This document shows positions 48,150 through 57,145 of a stretch of DNA of 64,000 nucleotides, piece after piece. The position numbers and the translations under genes are program-made. The notes under the pieces were generated by a model. It saw nothing but the letters and a program-made list of their open reading frames with translations. It ran no database searches and was not told the origin of the DNA. The first letter of the stretch is position 1; every line of letters begins with the position of its first letter. Source of the stretch: Tamlana sp. 2_MG-2023 (GTDB lineage Bacteria > Bacteroidota > Bacteroidia > Flavobacteriales > Flavobacteriaceae); NCBI RefSeq assembly GCF_030548465.1, contig NZ_JAUOSF010000002.1, positions 461,070 through 525,069 of the forward strand, in the 5' to 3' direction.

Positions 48150-48348
48150 TACGCATAACACCATGTATAAAACATAGCTAAATTAGGCTTTCCGAGAGGT
48201 TTTTGCTTGTTTACTAAGTCCGCCAAATTTTTAATTTGGCTTTTACGTTTGACAAGTTAAAAACAAAATTAAAAATTTAGCTCTGTTTTAGCCTTAAATA
48301 TATTACCTTTTTACACGCTACGTTCCATACACATCAACGTTAGCTTTA
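48150..48348. repeat. attC-like site 3 (class A)
   Basis: End TACGCATAAC is the reverse complement of cassette 3's start GTTATGCGTA. L-boxes ATGTAT / ATACAC contain one A-C mismatch on the top strand, a G-T wobble on the bottom. Central hairpin GCCAAATT / AATTTGGC. Confidence 0.85.
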
Positions 48349-48371
48349 ATGTTGAAAAACCGCTTTACATA

Positions 48372-49121
48372 ATGAATTGGAGCTCTGAACAAATTGAATT
48401 AGTTGAAAGTCGAATTCTTTTAATTAAACAACTAATTGAGGCTAAAGAACATTTCAGAGGTCGCGATAAAATAAAAAACTTACCTGACAGGTATTGGACG
48501 CATTCTTATAAAGATTATGCGGCTTTAAGGGTGTATCTTGCACTTACTTGTTTTGATATTTTAGGACAGCCAAATGATTGGATGGACTTTAATAGCTGGT
48601 TGCGAAGCAAAAAACGAAAAAAAGAAAGGGAAGAAATTATCGATAAAAGTTTAACTTATAATTATTCTGAATTTATTTTAAGTGTTAACAATGAGTATAA
48701 TAAAATCTATGGTGTGAAAAGCTCTTTTTATAAATTTATTCAAGAAGTTTTAAGTCAAGAAAATAAACAAAAACTTTTTGATAGTATAAAGACAAGCATA
48801 CAATTAACCCCTCGTATTGTAAAGCCAACTGGAACAACTTTAGCAACTGGAAGAGAAATAAAACTTCCAATTGAAAGAAAAGAAAAATTTCTATTTAATA
48901 TTAGAAATTCATTTACACATAAAGGAGTTTCTATTGCTGATCCAGCTGGTGGAATTTTCGATAATGAAAAACCAAGTCTTTGGCCACCAGATTGGAAGCC
49001 TAAATGGGGATTTAGCGGAATACACAAGGAAACTATTAATGGAGATCTAATAACATTTTCTGTTAGGAGATGGCCATTTATTCTGATTGAAATAATTGAA
49101 GACACAATAAATAATAAATAG
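48372..49121 (+). CDS. Cassette 4: HEPN-motif protein
   Basis: 249 residues, mostly helical. Near 176-185 it reads NIRNSFTHKG, in which R178 and H183 form the R-x4-H motif of HEPN ribonucleases. The long N-terminal helices (IELVESRILLIKQLIEAKEH) and LRVYLALTCFDILG fit a HEPN helix bundle, followed by a Trp/Pro-rich tail. HEPN domains act as RNases in toxin-antitoxin, abortive infection and CRISPR systems. No partner gene is in the cassette. The fold is inferred from a motif, not proven. Confidence 0.65.
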   Translation: MNWSSEQIELVESRILLIKQLIEAKEHFRGRDKIKNLPDRYWTHSYKDYAALRVYLALTCFDILGQPNDWMDFNSWLRSKKRKKEREEIIDKSLTYNYSEFILSVNNEYNKIYGVKSSFYKFIQEVLSQENKQKLFDSIKTSIQLTPRIVKPTGTTLATGREIKLPIERKEKFLFNIRNSFTHKGVSIADPAGGIFDNEKPSLWPPDWKPKWGFSGIHKETINGDLITFSVRRWPFILIEIIEDTINNK

Positions 49122-49127
49122 AAACAC

Positions 49128-49268
49128 TAAAGCTAACACCGTGTATAATTAATTGCTCTGGTAGTTGCTTATTTGGAAAATTCCTTCGGAATTTTCTCGC
49201 GTTCGTTTTTGTTTACTAAATTAGTTGCTTAAACACGCAACTAACCATACACAAAACCGTTACCTGCA
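49128..49268. repeat. attC-like site 4 (class B)
   Basis: End TAAAGCTAAC is the reverse complement of the start GTTAGCTTTA of cassette 4. L-boxes GTGTAT / ATACAC. Hairpin GAAAATTCC / GGAATTTTC with a TTC loop. Confidence 0.85.
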
Positions 49269-49291
49269 AGCTGAAAAAACATCGCGACCGA

Positions 49292-50704
49292 ATGAATATT
49301 AAGCACTACGAAATTGAAATAGAACCTGCAAATCCCTTTGCGAATTGCAAATTAGATAGACAAAAATATTCAGGAATCTTAACCAATATTATCAACTCAT
49401 ATCCATATGGTTTTGTACTTGGCTTGAACAATAAATGGGGAACTGGAAAAACTACATTTGTGAAAATGTGGGAACAGGAATTAAAAAACAACGATTTCCA
49501 AACTTTATATTTTAATGCTTGGGAAAATGATTTTGAAAACAATCCTCTCACAGCATTAATGGGAGAATTAAAAACACTTACAACAAAAGCAACAGAACCA
49601 GCCTTTAAAAAAACCCTAAAAAACGCATCTTCTCTAACTAAGCATATTGCACCAATAATAGCCAAAGCGATAGCAGATAGATACATTGACACAGAAGGAG
49701 TAAAAGACGCCATAATAGGAGTTACTAAAGGACTATCTGATGTTTTTGAAAATGAAGTGAACGAATACCAAAACAAGAAAAAAAGTATTTCGGATTTTCG
49801 ACAAAGTCTCTCGGAATTTATTGCAAATACAAATGAAGGGAAACCTCTAATATTTATTGTGGATGAATTAGATAGATGCCGACCGAATTATGCAGTTTCT
49901 ATACTCGAGCAAATAAAACATTTCTTTTCAATTCCAAATATTGTTTTCATCTTATCGATTGACAAGGAACAACTTGGTAATGCAGTTAAGGGTGTTTATG
50001 GAAGTGATGATATAGATGCTGATGAATATTTGAGAAGATTTATTGATTTAGAATATTCTATTCCAGAACCAGAAGTAGATGTTTTTTATAAATATTTATA
50101 TGACTACTTTCAATTTGATGAATTTTTTCAATCATCCGAAAGGTCAAAATATCATGAATTAAAATCAGACAAATCAAATTTTCTTCAGACTTGTAAACTA
50201 CTTTTTACAAATGCCAATATTCCATTAAGACAACAAGAGAAAATTTTTGCTCATTCAAGATTGGCTTTAAGAAGTTTTGAAGTTAATATGTATGTTGTAC
50301 CACATACTTTTCTTTTACTCATATTCATAAAAATTAAACACAATGAATTTTATGAAGAATTGAAAAGTAAGAGTTTAAGTATAAAAGAGGTTCAAGATAA
50401 GTTTATATCAATAATTAAGGGTAAGATAAATGAAGAAACTGAAACACAATTAATGTGGCTTGAAATCCCTTTGATTAACGCCTACAATAATTATTCGCAA
50501 GAAAGATATCATAGAAAAATATTGTATGAAATAGATAAAGAAACTGGACAGAACAAAGCACTAATCAGTTCGATTATTAAAGAAAATTCCGAAATTGAGG
50601 TTATGCATATTTTAGAAAGTATCAATAGAGTTCGTGGTGTTGGCTCTTTAGATTTATCTCATTTCATCAAGAGAATTGACTTATTAGAAGATTTGAAAAC
50701 ATAG
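49292..50704 (+). CDS. Cassette 5: KAP-family P-loop NTPase
   Basis: 470 residues. It has the KAP-type P-loop NKWGTGKTT (G50-T55), the characteristic FNAWEND (75-81), and Walker B IFIVDELDRC (187-196) with D191/E192. A DAD-like EYLRRFIDLEY region follows. KAP NTPases are often membrane-associated and several (for example PifA) exclude phages. This one lacks the long membrane insertion of the typical family, though IIAKAIADRYID at ~122-133 may mark its site. A cassette of one gene with a start 33 nt after the boundary. Confidence 0.85.
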   Translation: MNIKHYEIEIEPANPFANCKLDRQKYSGILTNIINSYPYGFVLGLNNKWGTGKTTFVKMWEQELKNNDFQTLYFNAWENDFENNPLTALMGELKTLTTKATEPAFKKTLKNASSLTKHIAPIIAKAIADRYIDTEGVKDAIIGVTKGLSDVFENEVNEYQNKKKSISDFRQSLSEFIANTNEGKPLIFIVDELDRCRPNYAVSILEQIKHFFSIPNIVFILSIDKEQLGNAVKGVYGSDDIDADEYLRRFIDLEYSIPEPEVDVFYKYLYDYFQFDEFFQSSERSKYHELKSDKSNFLQTCKLLFTNANIPLRQQEKIFAHSRLALRSFEVNMYVVPHTFLLLIFIKIKHNEFYEELKSKSLSIKEVQDKFISIIKGKINEETETQLMWLEIPLINAYNNYSQERYHRKILYEIDKETGQNKALISSIIKENSEIEVMHILESINRVRGVGSLDLSHFIKRIDLLEDLKT

Positions 50705-50710
50705 AAAGCC

Positions 50711-50850
50711 TGCAGGCAACACCGTATATGCTTTATTGCTAGAGTTCTCGCTTACTTACGAAAATCCTCTCGGATTTTCTATTCCGTTTGTTTTTGCTAA
50801 ATTACATACTTAAACCCGCAACAAAGCATATACATAACCCGTTGGCAACA
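50711..50850. repeat. attC-like site 5 (class B)
   Basis: End TGCAGGCAAC against the cassette start GTTACCTGCA: 9 of 10 pair. The exception at position 4 is again A at the start and C at the end (G-T on the bottom strand). L-boxes GTATATGC / GCATATAC are an 8-bp perfect pair. Hairpin GAAAATCC-TCTC-GGATTTTC. Confidence 0.83.
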
Positions 50851-50878
50851 AGCTGAAAAACGAACTCAACGAAAACAA

Positions 50879-51388
50879 ATGAACTCAAGAACAATCGAGA
50901 AAAATATTGGAAAACCGACAAAAATCGATTGGAAAAAACCGAAAGCAATTGGAAGTTCATCATTTTATCTAAAGTCTTTTAAAGCAAAAAATAATTCGAC
51001 GGAATTTATAAAAGAAAACTCTAAATGTAGTTTTGAAAAATATTCAGGAGGAATTCTTTTAAGGTCAAACTTGTCTAATAAAACAAGTGCGTTGACAATA
51101 AAAGAATCGGAAATTGAATACATAAAATTAATACGTGGAAAAGAAAGCGTTGAACCTCTGACTTTATCACCAATGTGGATTATGTTGAAATTAGGAGTTT
51201 CTAAATTAATTGCGAGATATTTTAGAATTGTGCTAGGAGAATATTCAATAGAAGAAATGAAATTAAAAATCGAAACTGAAAATCAAAATATGGAATTCAC
51301 GCAAAACGGATATATATTTGAAAGACAATTGAGTTTCTTTAAAAACCTGAACTACGGAGAAAAATTAATAATTGAAATGAACGAATAA
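50879..51388 (+). CDS. Cassette 6: protein of unknown function
   Basis: 169 residues, no signal peptide, mostly beta with one amphipathic helix (LGVSKLIARYFRIVL). I do not recognise the family. The start is 38 nt after the boundary. Codon use is AT-rich like the neighbouring cassettes. Confidence 0.72.
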   Translation: MNSRTIEKNIGKPTKIDWKKPKAIGSSSFYLKSFKAKNNSTEFIKENSKCSFEKYSGGILLRSNLSNKTSALTIKESEIEYIKLIRGKESVEPLTLSPMWIMLKLGVSKLIARYFRIVLGEYSIEEMKLKIETENQNMEFTQNGYIFERQLSFFKNLNYGEKLIIEMNE

Positions 51389-51418
51389 AATAAAAATCGG
51401 AACGAAAAAAAGAAAGCC

Positions 51419-51558
51419 TGTTGCCAACAACATATATAATTTATTGCTGGCTAATTGCTTACTTACGAAAATCCTCTCGGATTTTCTTGGTCTGTAATTA
51501 TTTACTAAATTAGTTGCTTAAACCACGCAACAAACCATATATAAACACGTTGCCCACA
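51419..51558. repeat. attC-like site 6 (class B)
   Basis: End TGTTGCCAAC is the reverse complement of the start GTTGGCAACA. L-boxes ATATAT / ATATAT. Hairpin GAAAATCC-TCTC-GGATTTTC. Confidence 0.84.
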
Positions 51559-51569
51559 ATTTAAGAAAA

Positions 51570-52481
51570 ATGCAGAAATTCATTATAATTTTAGCTTTTA
51601 TTACAATTTCTTGCAAAGGACAAACCGAGAAAACTACCTCGAATGAAAAGTCTTCGTCCGAAATTATTACAACATCGGAATTTAAATTAATCAAAGCTGA
51701 ACATCAAAAAGGACTGTTGATTTTATTTCCCTGCTTCCCTTGCGACGCTGAAAACACATTAAACGAATTTAAGATTTCAGATATTAGCGTTAAAAATGGA
51801 TTTTCAGTTTTGGCAATGAACTTAAACGAACTCTTGTATCTTAAACCAAAAGAGAAACAAGAATTGGCTGAACAACTAACGAAAATAATTAGTGAATATA
51901 ATTTGCCAAAAAAGAACATATTTGTTGGAGGATTTTCGAGCGGAGGAAATGTGAGTTTAACTATCTGTGATTATCTCGTGAAAAACAAAAGTCAAATTCA
52001 ACCAAAAGGCGTTTTTGTTGTGGATTCGCCAGTTGACCTTTTGGGACTTTACAAAACAGCAGAAAAAAATTTAAAACTCAATTTTTCGGAACCATCTGTT
52101 GCGGAATCAAAGTGGATTAAAGAAATGTTAGATAATGAGTTTGGAAATCCAGAGAACGGAATCACCAATTACGAACTGAACTCGCCTTATACATTGGAAT
52201 CCCAAAATATTGAGAACCTTAAAGGTTTAGAAAAATTAAAAATCAGATTTTATATAGAACCTGATTTAAAATGGTGGAATGAACACGCAAAAAACGATTA
52301 TAAAGATTTAAATGCTTTTTACATTCAAAAATTATCCGAACAGTTTAAAGCCGAGTTTGGAGAAAATAATATTGAGCTTATAAAAACAGAAAATCGAGGT
52401 TATCGAGCAAATGGGGAAAGACATCCACATTCTTGGTCGATAGTAAATGAAAAAGATTTAGTAAATTGGTTGACCGAATAA
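51570..52481 (+). CDS. Cassette 7: lipoprotein alpha/beta hydrolase
   Basis: 303 residues. A lipoprotein signal ends ITISC (Cys 15). The fold looks like an alpha/beta hydrolase: nucleophile elbow VGGFSSGGNVSL with S123 in G-F-S-S-G, and a late histidine in NGERHPHSW near the C-terminus. It is probably anchored in a membrane and faces the periplasm or surface. The substrate is unknown. The start is 21 nt after the boundary. Confidence 0.78.
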   Translation: MQKFIIILAFITISCKGQTEKTTSNEKSSSEIITTSEFKLIKAEHQKGLLILFPCFPCDAENTLNEFKISDISVKNGFSVLAMNLNELLYLKPKEKQELAEQLTKIISEYNLPKKNIFVGGFSSGGNVSLTICDYLVKNKSQIQPKGVFVVDSPVDLLGLYKTAEKNLKLNFSEPSVAESKWIKEMLDNEFGNPENGITNYELNSPYTLESQNIENLKGLEKLKIRFYIEPDLKWWNEHAKNDYKDLNAFYIQKLSEQFKAEFGENNIELIKTENRGYRANGERHPHSWSIVNEKDLVNWLTE

Positions 52482-52487
52482 AAAAAC

Positions 52488-52693
52488 TGTGGGCAACAAA
52501 GTATATAAAACATAGTGCGAGTCTTTGCTAACACGAAAGTTAGAGCATATTTGCAAGGTCGCCAAATTTTTAAATTTGGCTAATTGAGAAAAGAAAGATA
52601 ATTAGAAAAATTTAAAAATTCGGCTTGTGCTAATCCGAAACGTAATCGCTCATTTTTCAGCACTACGTTTCATATACAAGACCGTTAGGCATT
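52488..52693. repeat. attC-like site 7 (class A, divergent)
   Basis: End TGTGGGCAAC is the reverse complement of the start GTTGCCCACA. L-boxes GTATAT / ATATAC. Central hairpin GCCAAATTT / AAATTTGGC. The flanks differ from the other class A sites, so this is a separate lineage. Confidence 0.84.
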
Positions 52694-52706
52694 ATTAGAG
52701 AAAACG

Positions 52707-53303
52707 ATGAAATTTGAACCTACAAATACTAAAACGGATAAAATCAAATGGCTGATTTATATAGTAATTGGATTTTGTGCTTTAATCTATATTATCAAAT
52801 ACTCTGAATGGAATTTCTTTTTTAAGTTTTTAACTTCTTTTCTTTTAATTATAAACCTATTGTTTGATATCTATTATTTAACAAAGATAAAACCCTTTAT
52901 TACGAATATTGAACTGAATGAATCCTTTCTAACTATAAATAGAATCAATAATAAAAGTAAGAAAACTCAATTATCGAATTTAAGATACTCAATTAGAAAA
53001 CAAAAATTTGACAAACAGAAAACAGAAATTGAAATAAAAGAAAAAAAAGGGTTTAAATTTAAAACGATTGAAAGATTACACATAAAAAACTGGAATGAAA
53101 TCTTTGAAATTGAACAAGAATTAGAAAATCATAAAATACCAAGAGTTGAATGGAAACCGCAAACTATTTGGAAGAAATATTGGGGGATTTTTATAGATTT
53201 ATTTTTTCTGACTGTTGGAGATGGAGATATTGGAATGTATGATTACCAAGAAAGATTGAACAAAGAATCGAATAGAAATAAAATCAAAAACAACAATGCC
53301 TAA
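52707..53303 (+). CDS. Cassette 8: two-helix membrane protein with a PH-like domain
   Basis: 198 residues. Two adjacent membrane helices (~13-30 and ~36-55) precede a basic beta-rich domain (FLTINRINNKSKKTQLSNL, KTEIEIKEKKGFKF) that resembles bacterial PH-like folds. The C-terminus is basic. The function is unknown. The start is 23 nt after the boundary and the stop lies inside the matching end sequence (AATGCCTAAC). Confidence 0.72.
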   Translation: MKFEPTNTKTDKIKWLIYIVIGFCALIYIIKYSEWNFFFKFLTSFLLIINLLFDIYYLTKIKPFITNIELNESFLTINRINNKSKKTQLSNLRYSIRKQKFDKQKTEIEIKEKKGFKFKTIERLHIKNWNEIFEIEQELENHKIPRVEWKPQTIWKKYWGIFIDLFFLTVGDGDIGMYDYQERLNKESNRNKIKNNNA

Positions 53304-53494
53304 CACCGTGTATAAAACATAGCTAAATTAGGCTTTCCGAGAGGTTTTTGCTTATTTGCCGAGTCCGCCAAATTTTTAATTTGGCTTTTACGTTTGACAA
53401 GTTAAAAACAAAATTAAAAATTTAGCTCTGTTTTAGCCTTAAATATATTACCTTTTTTACACGCTACGTTCCATACACATCAACGTTAGCAACA
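53295..53494. repeat. attC-like site 8 (class A)
   Basis: End AATGCCTAAC is the reverse complement of the start GTTAGGCATT. L-boxes GTGTAT / ATACAC. Near-identical in sequence to sites 2, 3 and 9. Confidence 0.86.
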
Positions 53495-53508
53495 AGGCAA
53501 AACAAACA

Positions 53509-54264
53509 TTGAGCAAACCAAGAAGAAAAATACAACCGAACGAACAACTGATTTTACATTCAGAAGTTAATGGAATATGTCCGCTTTGTCCGACAACATT
53601 AATCTATGAAAAAAACGGAAAGAACCAGAAAGGATTTGAGATTGCTCATATCTATCCATTAAATCCACTTCCAAAAGAAGTAATTCTTTTAAAAGATGAA
53701 AAATTATTGAATTCGGATTCAGACCACGGAGATAATTTAATTTGTTTATGTAATCCTTGTCATAAAAAATACGATAAAGATAAAACTGTTGAAGAATATC
53801 GGGAATTATTTAAAATAAAAAAAGATATTCTTAAAAGGAAAAAGGAACAAAATATTTGGTCTAAAACAAGTATTGAAATCGAAATTTTTGAAATAATAGA
53901 ATTACTTGTTGCAAAAGATTTGGAATTTGAGAACAATTTAGAATATAGTCCAAAAACAATTGACAAAAAGACAAACGATACAATTACTGTTTTAACAAAA
54001 AGAAAAATACATCAAAACGTACAAGATTATTTTTATAAAATTAGCGATAAGTTTAAAGAATTGGATTTTATAGAACCGATGACCACAGAAGTTATTTCAT
54101 CTCAAATAAAAAATCATTATTTACTACTTAAAAAACAAGGAAGCAATCAAAAAGAAATATTTGATGCAATGACAACTTGGTTACAAAAACAGACTAAACA
54201 AGATAATCGTGAAGCTTCGGAAATAATAATATCGTACTTCATACAAAACTGCGAAATATTTTAA
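53509..54264 (+). CDS. Cassette 9 gene 1: HNH endonuclease effector of an ABC-3C system
   Basis: 251 residues, TTG start 24 nt after the boundary; no closer ATG. An N-terminal HNH nuclease domain has CPLCPTTL, FEIAHIYPLNP and NLICLCNPCHKKYD (zinc and metal ligands). The C-terminal ~90 residues end EIIISYFIQNCEIF, the hallmark of the ABC-three-component (ABC-3C) C-terminal domain, which links effector to ATPase. The two following genes are the other components. The proposed role is a DNA-cutting effector of a conflict or anti-phage system. Confidence 0.82.
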   Translation: MSKPRRKIQPNEQLILHSEVNGICPLCPTTLIYEKNGKNQKGFEIAHIYPLNPLPKEVILLKDEKLLNSDSDHGDNLICLCNPCHKKYDKDKTVEEYRELFKIKKDILKRKKEQNIWSKTSIEIEIFEIIELLVAKDLEFENNLEYSPKTIDKKTNDTITVLTKRKIHQNVQDYFYKISDKFKELDFIEPMTTEVISSQIKNHYLLLKKQGSNQKEIFDAMTTWLQKQTKQDNREASEIIISYFIQNCEIF

Positions 54265-54266
54265 AA

Positions 54267-54500
54267 ATGATTTATCCAAATAAAAATATTCGTTTCGAAG
54301 AATCTATAATTTATAAGATGATATCCGTTTTAGAACAACGTGAAAAATTAACTATAAATATTCACGAATTATACAATGAAACTAAAACAAAATTTAAAAG
54401 TACAGACGAATTTATAATCTCTTTAGATGTGTTATATGCTTTAGATATGATAAATGTAGACTTTGAAAACGAAAATATAGAATATGTTAAAAGAAATTAA
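54267..54500 (+). CDS. Cassette 9 gene 2: ABC-3C middle component
   Basis: 77 residues starting 2 bp after the HNH stop. The start MIYPNKNIRFEESIIYKM and the end FIISLDVLYALDMINVDFEN match the small winged-helix-like middle components of ABC-3C systems (K-x-LDxLYALg pattern). It overlaps the ATPase start by 17 bp, so translation is coupled. It is expected to bridge the effector and ATPase. Confidence 0.78.
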   Translation: MIYPNKNIRFEESIIYKMISVLEQREKLTINIHELYNETKTKFKSTDEFIISLDVLYALDMINVDFENENIEYVKRN

Positions 54501-56085
54501 ATGCGACAAATTTATTGAACCCGTAATTGAATTTAAGAATGGATTAAATTCAATTTTAGGAGATGATATTTCAACCAATTCAATTGGTAAGTCTACATTT
54601 TTGATGATTATTGATTTTGTGTTTGGAGGCAACACTTTCCTTAGTAAAAATTCAGGAAGTATTGAGCATTTAGGAGATTTCACATTCAAATTTAAATTTA
54701 AATTTGGTAAAGATAAATTCTATTTTTTGAGACAAACTGCAAATCCAGATATTGTAAGTGTATGTGATATAAATTATAATCCACTAAACCATATATCAAC
54801 TAAAGAATATACATCACTACTTTTGGAAAATTACGGTATTAGCTATCCACAAACATCTTTTAGAGATATTGTAGGGTTATTTTCTAGAATTTGGGGAAAA
54901 GATAATTATAGTGTTGACAAGCCTTTATTATCCTTTTCAAAAGAAGCAGACGAAATTTCAATTTCTCGAATCATCAAACTGTTCGGTCTTTACGATAAAA
55001 TTGTTGAGACATCTAAAAAATTGAAAGACAAAAAAGATTCAAAGAAATTTTTAACTGGTGCAATAAGAAAAAATTATATTCCAAAAATTACAAAGACCAC
55101 TTTTGAAAAAAACAAAAGACAACTAGAAGGTATTGAAAAGGAGATAACAAATATTAAAGAGAATATTTTAAAATTCACATTAAACATTGAAGAACTAACG
55201 AACAAAGAAGTTATTGAACTTAAAGTTGAAAAAAGTAAACTTTTAAAAGAACAGTCACTCATAGTAAATAAAATTAAGCGCCTTGATTTAAATTTAAATC
55301 AAAAAAGAATAAAGAGTAAACACCTAGATAGATTATCTGCATTTTTTGAAAATCCCAATGAAGAAAGAATATCCGAAATAGAATCTTTCCATAATAAAAT
55401 CAGCTCGATATTAACTAGAGAAATAAAAACAACAAAAGAGCTTTTAGAAAAAGAAAACGAACTTTTTAACCAAAGAATAGAAGCTATTGATTTCAAAGTT
55501 TCTGCATTATTAAGTAACGTTAGTAGTCCAAAATATATCGTTGACAAAATTTATGAACTTACGATTGAATCAAATAAATTGAAGAATGAAAATCGTTTTT
55601 ATCAAGAAAAAATTGATATTACCGAAGAGGTAAAAGAAATTGAAATTGACATTGATGCTTTAATTGGAGATATTCTAACCGAAATTGAAGTTGAAATTAA
55701 TAAAGAATTAATAGAAATAAACGAGAAAATCCACGTTAAAGGTAAAAAAACACCTAAAATAGAATTGGGAAGAAAATCATACAAATTTGACCATTCATCT
55801 AATACAGGAACAGGAAAATCTTACGCAGACCTTATTGAATTTGATTTAGCAATTTTAAAACTAACAGTACTTCCTTTTCTAATACACGATTCTATTTTAT
55901 TTAAAAACATAGAAGATGTCGCAATAGATAAAATAATTGAACAATACTCAAATTTTGAAAATCAGATTTTTATTTCAATTGACGGAATAAACAAGTACAA
56001 CAATAAATCTAGAAAAATATTGAAAGAATCAAACGTGTTAGAACTATCAAAAGACAGAAAGTTATTTAATAAAGATTGGAGCTAA
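54484..56085 (+). CDS. Cassette 9 gene 3: ABC/SMC-like ATPase of an ABC-3C system (DUF2326-type)
   Basis: 533 residues. An N-terminal half with Walker A in DISTNSIGKSTFLMIIDFVF, long coiled coils at ~180-400 (many KEKE stretches), and a C-terminal half with VLPFLIHDSILFKNIEDVAI of DUF2326. This is an SMC/RecN-like ATPase. In ABC-3C systems it senses a signal and drives the effector. Its stop at 56085 is 6 nt before the cassette's matched end. Confidence 0.82.
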   Translation: MLKEIKCDKFIEPVIEFKNGLNSILGDDISTNSIGKSTFLMIIDFVFGGNTFLSKNSGSIEHLGDFTFKFKFKFGKDKFYFLRQTANPDIVSVCDINYNPLNHISTKEYTSLLLENYGISYPQTSFRDIVGLFSRIWGKDNYSVDKPLLSFSKEADEISISRIIKLFGLYDKIVETSKKLKDKKDSKKFLTGAIRKNYIPKITKTTFEKNKRQLEGIEKEITNIKENILKFTLNIEELTNKEVIELKVEKSKLLKEQSLIVNKIKRLDLNLNQKRIKSKHLDRLSAFFENPNEERISEIESFHNKISSILTREIKTTKELLEKENELFNQRIEAIDFKVSALLSNVSSPKYIVDKIYELTIESNKLKNENRFYQEKIDITEEVKEIEIDIDALIGDILTEIEVEINKELIEINEKIHVKGKKTPKIELGRKSYKFDHSSNTGTGKSYADLIEFDLAILKLTVLPFLIHDSILFKNIEDVAIDKIIEQYSNFENQIFISIDGINKYNNKSRKILKESNVLELSKDRKLFNKDWS

Positions 56086-56091
56086 AGCCCA

Positions 56092-56289
56092 GTTGCTAAC
56101 ACCGTGTATAAAACATAGCTAAATTAGGCTTTCCCAGAGGTTTTTGCTTGTTTGCCGAGTCCGCCAAATTTTTAATTTGGCTTTTACGTTTGACAAGTTA
56201 AAAACAAAATTAAAAATTTAGCTCTGTTTTAGCCTTAAATATATTACCTTTTTACACGCTACGTTCCATACACATCAACGTTCTACACC
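56092..56289. repeat. attC-like site 9 (class A)
   Basis: End GTTGCTAAC is the reverse complement of the start GTTAGCAAC. L-boxes GTGTAT / ATACAC. Class A, nearly identical to sites 2, 3 and 8. Confidence 0.86.
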
Positions 56290-56291
56290 AT

Positions 56292-56999
56292 TTGAAAACA
56301 AACACCTCTAATAACGATAAACGTATTTTCTATTTCCTAAAATTTGGGAATAAAGAAAATATGACTGATTTATTAGAAAACGGAACTATCTATTTTAATA
56401 CAATCGAATACTTCAGAAAATTAGAGGAGCAAATCGCTCGTGGAGATAAATACGAAGGAACTACAAATATTAAGAATTATCACGAGTATGATAAACTGAA
56501 ATTGACTCTGACAATTCCAGAAACAGGAAAAGAAATTGAGCTTAATCCCAATAAATTTCATTTACGAGAATTTTTGACCGAAATAAAAGGAAATTTATAT
56601 TCAATGTATTGTATTAAATCACCTGATGTAATGGAATCGGATTATAAAATCGATCAAAGAGTTAAAGAATTTGGAACTCATTTTGTAATTATCAAAAACG
56701 TTGTGAAATTTTTAGACTTAATATGCGAAGAGATAGAAAAACAAGATATTTCTTATCGAGCAAAAATTGTCAAATATTACGAAAAAGAAAAGATAAACGG
56801 AGAAATAACGTTATTTGACAAATCAACTGAATACGAATATCAGAAAGAATTCAGAATAGTTTTATATACGAATGAAATAAAACCAATTGCATTGAAAATT
56901 GGAAATTTAACCGAAATTGCTGAACTTTTTGAGATTAAGGCAATTGACGATATGAAATTAGAATGGACGAATAAAAACGGTGTAGAACAACGTGTATAA
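56292..56999 (+). CDS. Cassette 10: protein of unknown function
   Basis: 235 residues, TTG start 12 nt after the boundary; the next Met would remove the conserved-looking opening FYFLKFGNKENM. It has a recurring FLKFGxxENMxxLLExGTIYFNTIEYFRKLE pattern that I have seen in other small conflict-type ORFs but cannot name. No signal or membrane segment. The C-terminus GVEQRV and the stop codon are encoded by the attC-like site itself. Confidence 0.7.
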   Translation: MKTNTSNNDKRIFYFLKFGNKENMTDLLENGTIYFNTIEYFRKLEEQIARGDKYEGTTNIKNYHEYDKLKLTLTIPETGKEIELNPNKFHLREFLTEIKGNLYSMYCIKSPDVMESDYKIDQRVKEFGTHFVIIKNVVKFLDLICEEIEKQDISYRAKIVKYYEKEKINGEITLFDKSTEYEYQKEFRIVLYTNEIKPIALKIGNLTEIAELFEIKAIDDMKLEWTNKNGVEQRV

Positions 57000-57115
57000 T
57001 TAATGGCTAGTTCTAGCCTACTTACGAAAATCCTCGCGGATTTTCTATCTGGTTTTTATTTGCTAAATTAGGTGCTTAAACACGCCACTAATCATACACA
57101 AAACCGTTACCTGCA
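56979..57115. repeat. attC-like site 10 (class B)
   Basis: End GGTGTAGAAC is the reverse complement of the start GTTCTACACC. L-boxes GTGTAT / ATACAC. Hairpin GAAAATCC-TCGC-GGATTTTC. The cassette 10 stop codon lies inside its left arm. Confidence 0.85.
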
Positions 57116-57145
57116 AGCAGAAAAAAACCAACTGCATCAAAAAAT

